This document shows positions 4,370-5,539 of a stretch of 5,539 nucleotides of DNA, piece after piece. The DNA lies in the NCBI GenBank assembly GCA_046594105.1, contig JBKJQB010000073.1, positions 1 to 5,539 on the forward strand, written 5' to 3'. The position numbers and the translations under genes are program-made. How positions within the stretch are numbered: position 1 is the first letter of the stretch; each line of letters begins with the position of its first letter. This DNA comes from JBDSGC01 sp046594105. GTDB lineage: Bacteria > Acidobacteriota > Thermoanaerobaculia > Gp7-AA8. The notes under the pieces were generated by a model. It was not told the origin of the DNA. It ran no database searches and saw nothing but the letters and a program-made list of their open reading frames with translations.

Positions 4370-5539
4370 ATGGAGCTACTGGAACTAGCGAAGAGCAGGC
4401 GGGGCGGGGAGCTGATCGGGATTGTTGTCACCGCGATCGGCATCAGCCTTTCCGCCGCTCTCCTCACGTATCACCCCAACGACTCCTCCGCCTTCTACAC
4501 ATCGACGAACAGCCTGGTTGCCAATGCCATCGGCTACTACGGCGCCACCGTGGCCTGGATTTTCGTCGGATTCTTCGGGTTGGCCAGCCTGCTGTTTCCA
4601 TCGACGCTGCTGCTGCTCGGCTGGAACCGGTTCTGGAACAAAGACCTCGAGTATCTCCAGACCAAACTGATCGGCTTCATCATCCTGGTCCTCTCGTTTC
4701 CTCCGCTGCTGGATCTGATCTTCGGCAAGGTCTGGGTGCGCGAAGCGCTGATCCCCAGCGGTGGATACCTCGGCCAGGAGCTCAACCGCGTCGCCTCGGC
4801 GAATCTCAACGCCACCGGTGCGGCCATCGTTCTGCTCACCGTTCTCCTGATCGGATTGTTGCTGGCCACCCGCATCAGCATGGCCGCCGTGGTGATGGCC
4901 ATCCATCGTCAGCTAAGCGAAGCGGGGCGCACCATCTCTCTTCAATGGGCTCGTTCCACCGAACGCCGGCGCAAAGACAAGATGAAGGTGATGCTGGTCC
5001 GCAAACACCTGGAGAAGGAAGTGCCCGGATTGCGGCTGGTGGATGCATCGGGCGCAGTGGTGGATGAAGAGGGTCCGGTTCGATTTCAGGGTCCAGTGGT
5101 CCGCGAGGTCAGCGGTGCCGGCCGGTTCCAGATCCGCAAGGTGACGAAAGCTGACCTGCGAAAAGCGGCCGAGGCCTTGTCGCAGCAGGAAACGCCCGAC
5201 CCATTCGCGCTCTACGCCGTACCCGCCGAGAAGCTCACGCAGGCCCCTCCCCGGACCCGAACGGTCGCTGCGCCGGCTCCCCAGCCCATCGACGACGGAT
5301 TTTTCGATGAGTTTGAGGATCCTCTGTATCCGGATGTGCCTGCGGTCCGCGCGCTGCCTTCGCGGGCCACGGCGAAACCGGTCGAGGTGCCCGCCATGGC
5401 CCGCCCGGTGGTGCGCAAGCAGAGGGACACCAAGCGGGATTCGCGATCGTTTCACGAGCTGCTTCCGACGGTCGATCTGCTGACTCAGGGTCCCAAGCAG
5501 GGGCAGATCGACGATGAGGTCCACAAGAAATTTCTGGAG
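4370..5539 (+). CDS. ftsK: FtsK/SpoIIIE DNA translocase, N-terminal part (runs off the window)
   Basis: The frame is open from ATG 4370 to the last base, giving 390 residues of what should be a protein of about 750-850. FtsK anchors at the division septum and pumps the chromosome terminus through it, activating dimer resolution. Four membrane helices are visible (about residues 15-33, 58-84, 99-118 and 148-167), with the GGYLGQELN motif (131-139) before the last, as in the FtsK 4TM domain. A basic juxtamembrane stretch (about 168-215) and a proline-rich, charged linker (about 275-360) with the acidic patch DDGFFDEFEDPLYPD follow. LPTVDLL (365-371) marks the start of the alpha part of the motor. 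The RecA-like ATPase with its Walker motifs and the gamma DNA-reading domain lie beyond the window. GTG 4367, just before the ATG, is an alternative start; no clear ribosome site separates them. The 133-base gap after the sigma gene suggests its own transcription. Confidence 0.9.
   Translation, partial: MELLELAKSRRGGELIGIVVTAIGISLSAALLTYHPNDSSAFYTSTNSLVANAIGYYGATVAWIFVGFFGLASLLFPSTLLLLGWNRFWNKDLEYLQTKLIGFIILVLSFPPLLDLIFGKVWVREALIPSGGYLGQELNRVASANLNATGAAIVLLTVLLIGLLLATRISMAAVVMAIHRQLSEAGRTISLQWARSTERRRKDKMKVMLVRKHLEKEVPGLRLVDASGAVVDEEGPVRFQGPVVREVSGAGRFQIRKVTKADLRKAAEALSQQETPDPFALYAVPAEKLTQAPPRTRTVAAPAPQPIDDGFFDEFEDPLYPDVPAVRALPSRATAKPVEVPAMARPVVRKQRDTKRDSRSFHELLPTVDLLTQGPKQGQIDDEVHKKFLE

Overview
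The window reads as ordinary chromosomal DNA from a GC-rich, Gram-negative-like bacterium. Acidobacteriota is my best guess. It rests on three things: the palindromic repeats at the left edge (cccaggact/agtcctggg and gtccctacgggac) resemble short intergenic repeats I associate with that phylum; the ECF sigma factor and its zinc-finger partner look like those common there; and the proteins otherwise resemble soil-bacterial homologues. This is inference, because no rRNA or other decisive marker is present.

Layout. Positions 1-257 hold a cluster of five short palindromic repeats of two kinds (A and B, in both orientations) and no convincing complete gene. Positions 258-1454 (minus strand) encode a 12-helix-type MFS transporter of unknown substrate. 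A 231-base divergent spacer separates it from a run of plus-strand genes: an exported methionine sulfoxide reductase MsrA (1686-2312), an exported DUF1223 thioredoxin-fold protein (2321-3133, 8 bases downstream), a 122-residue protein resembling a zinc-finger anti-sigma factor (3149-3517, 15 bases further), an ECF RNA polymerase sigma factor (3637-4236), and the N-terminal 390 codons of a membrane-anchored FtsK/SpoIIIE DNA translocase (4370 to the window end).

How the genes may work together. MsrA and the DUF1223 protein both carry N-terminal export signals and redox-active cysteines, and they are almost contiguous, so they probably form an operon acting outside the cytoplasm. The small zinc-finger-like protein follows immediately and precedes the sigma factor. 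This suggests a regulator pair attached to an envelope redox module, but the order is the reverse of the usual sigma then anti-sigma arrangement. FtsK is a housekeeping division gene and probably an independent unit.

The most interesting item is the 122-residue protein. It has the two halves of a ZAS-type anti-sigma domain, but about 30 extra residues lie between them. The zinc motif reads H-x3-C-x3-C instead of H-x3-C-x2-C, and the C-terminus repeats a segment of the N-terminus. The rest of the window looks conventional.
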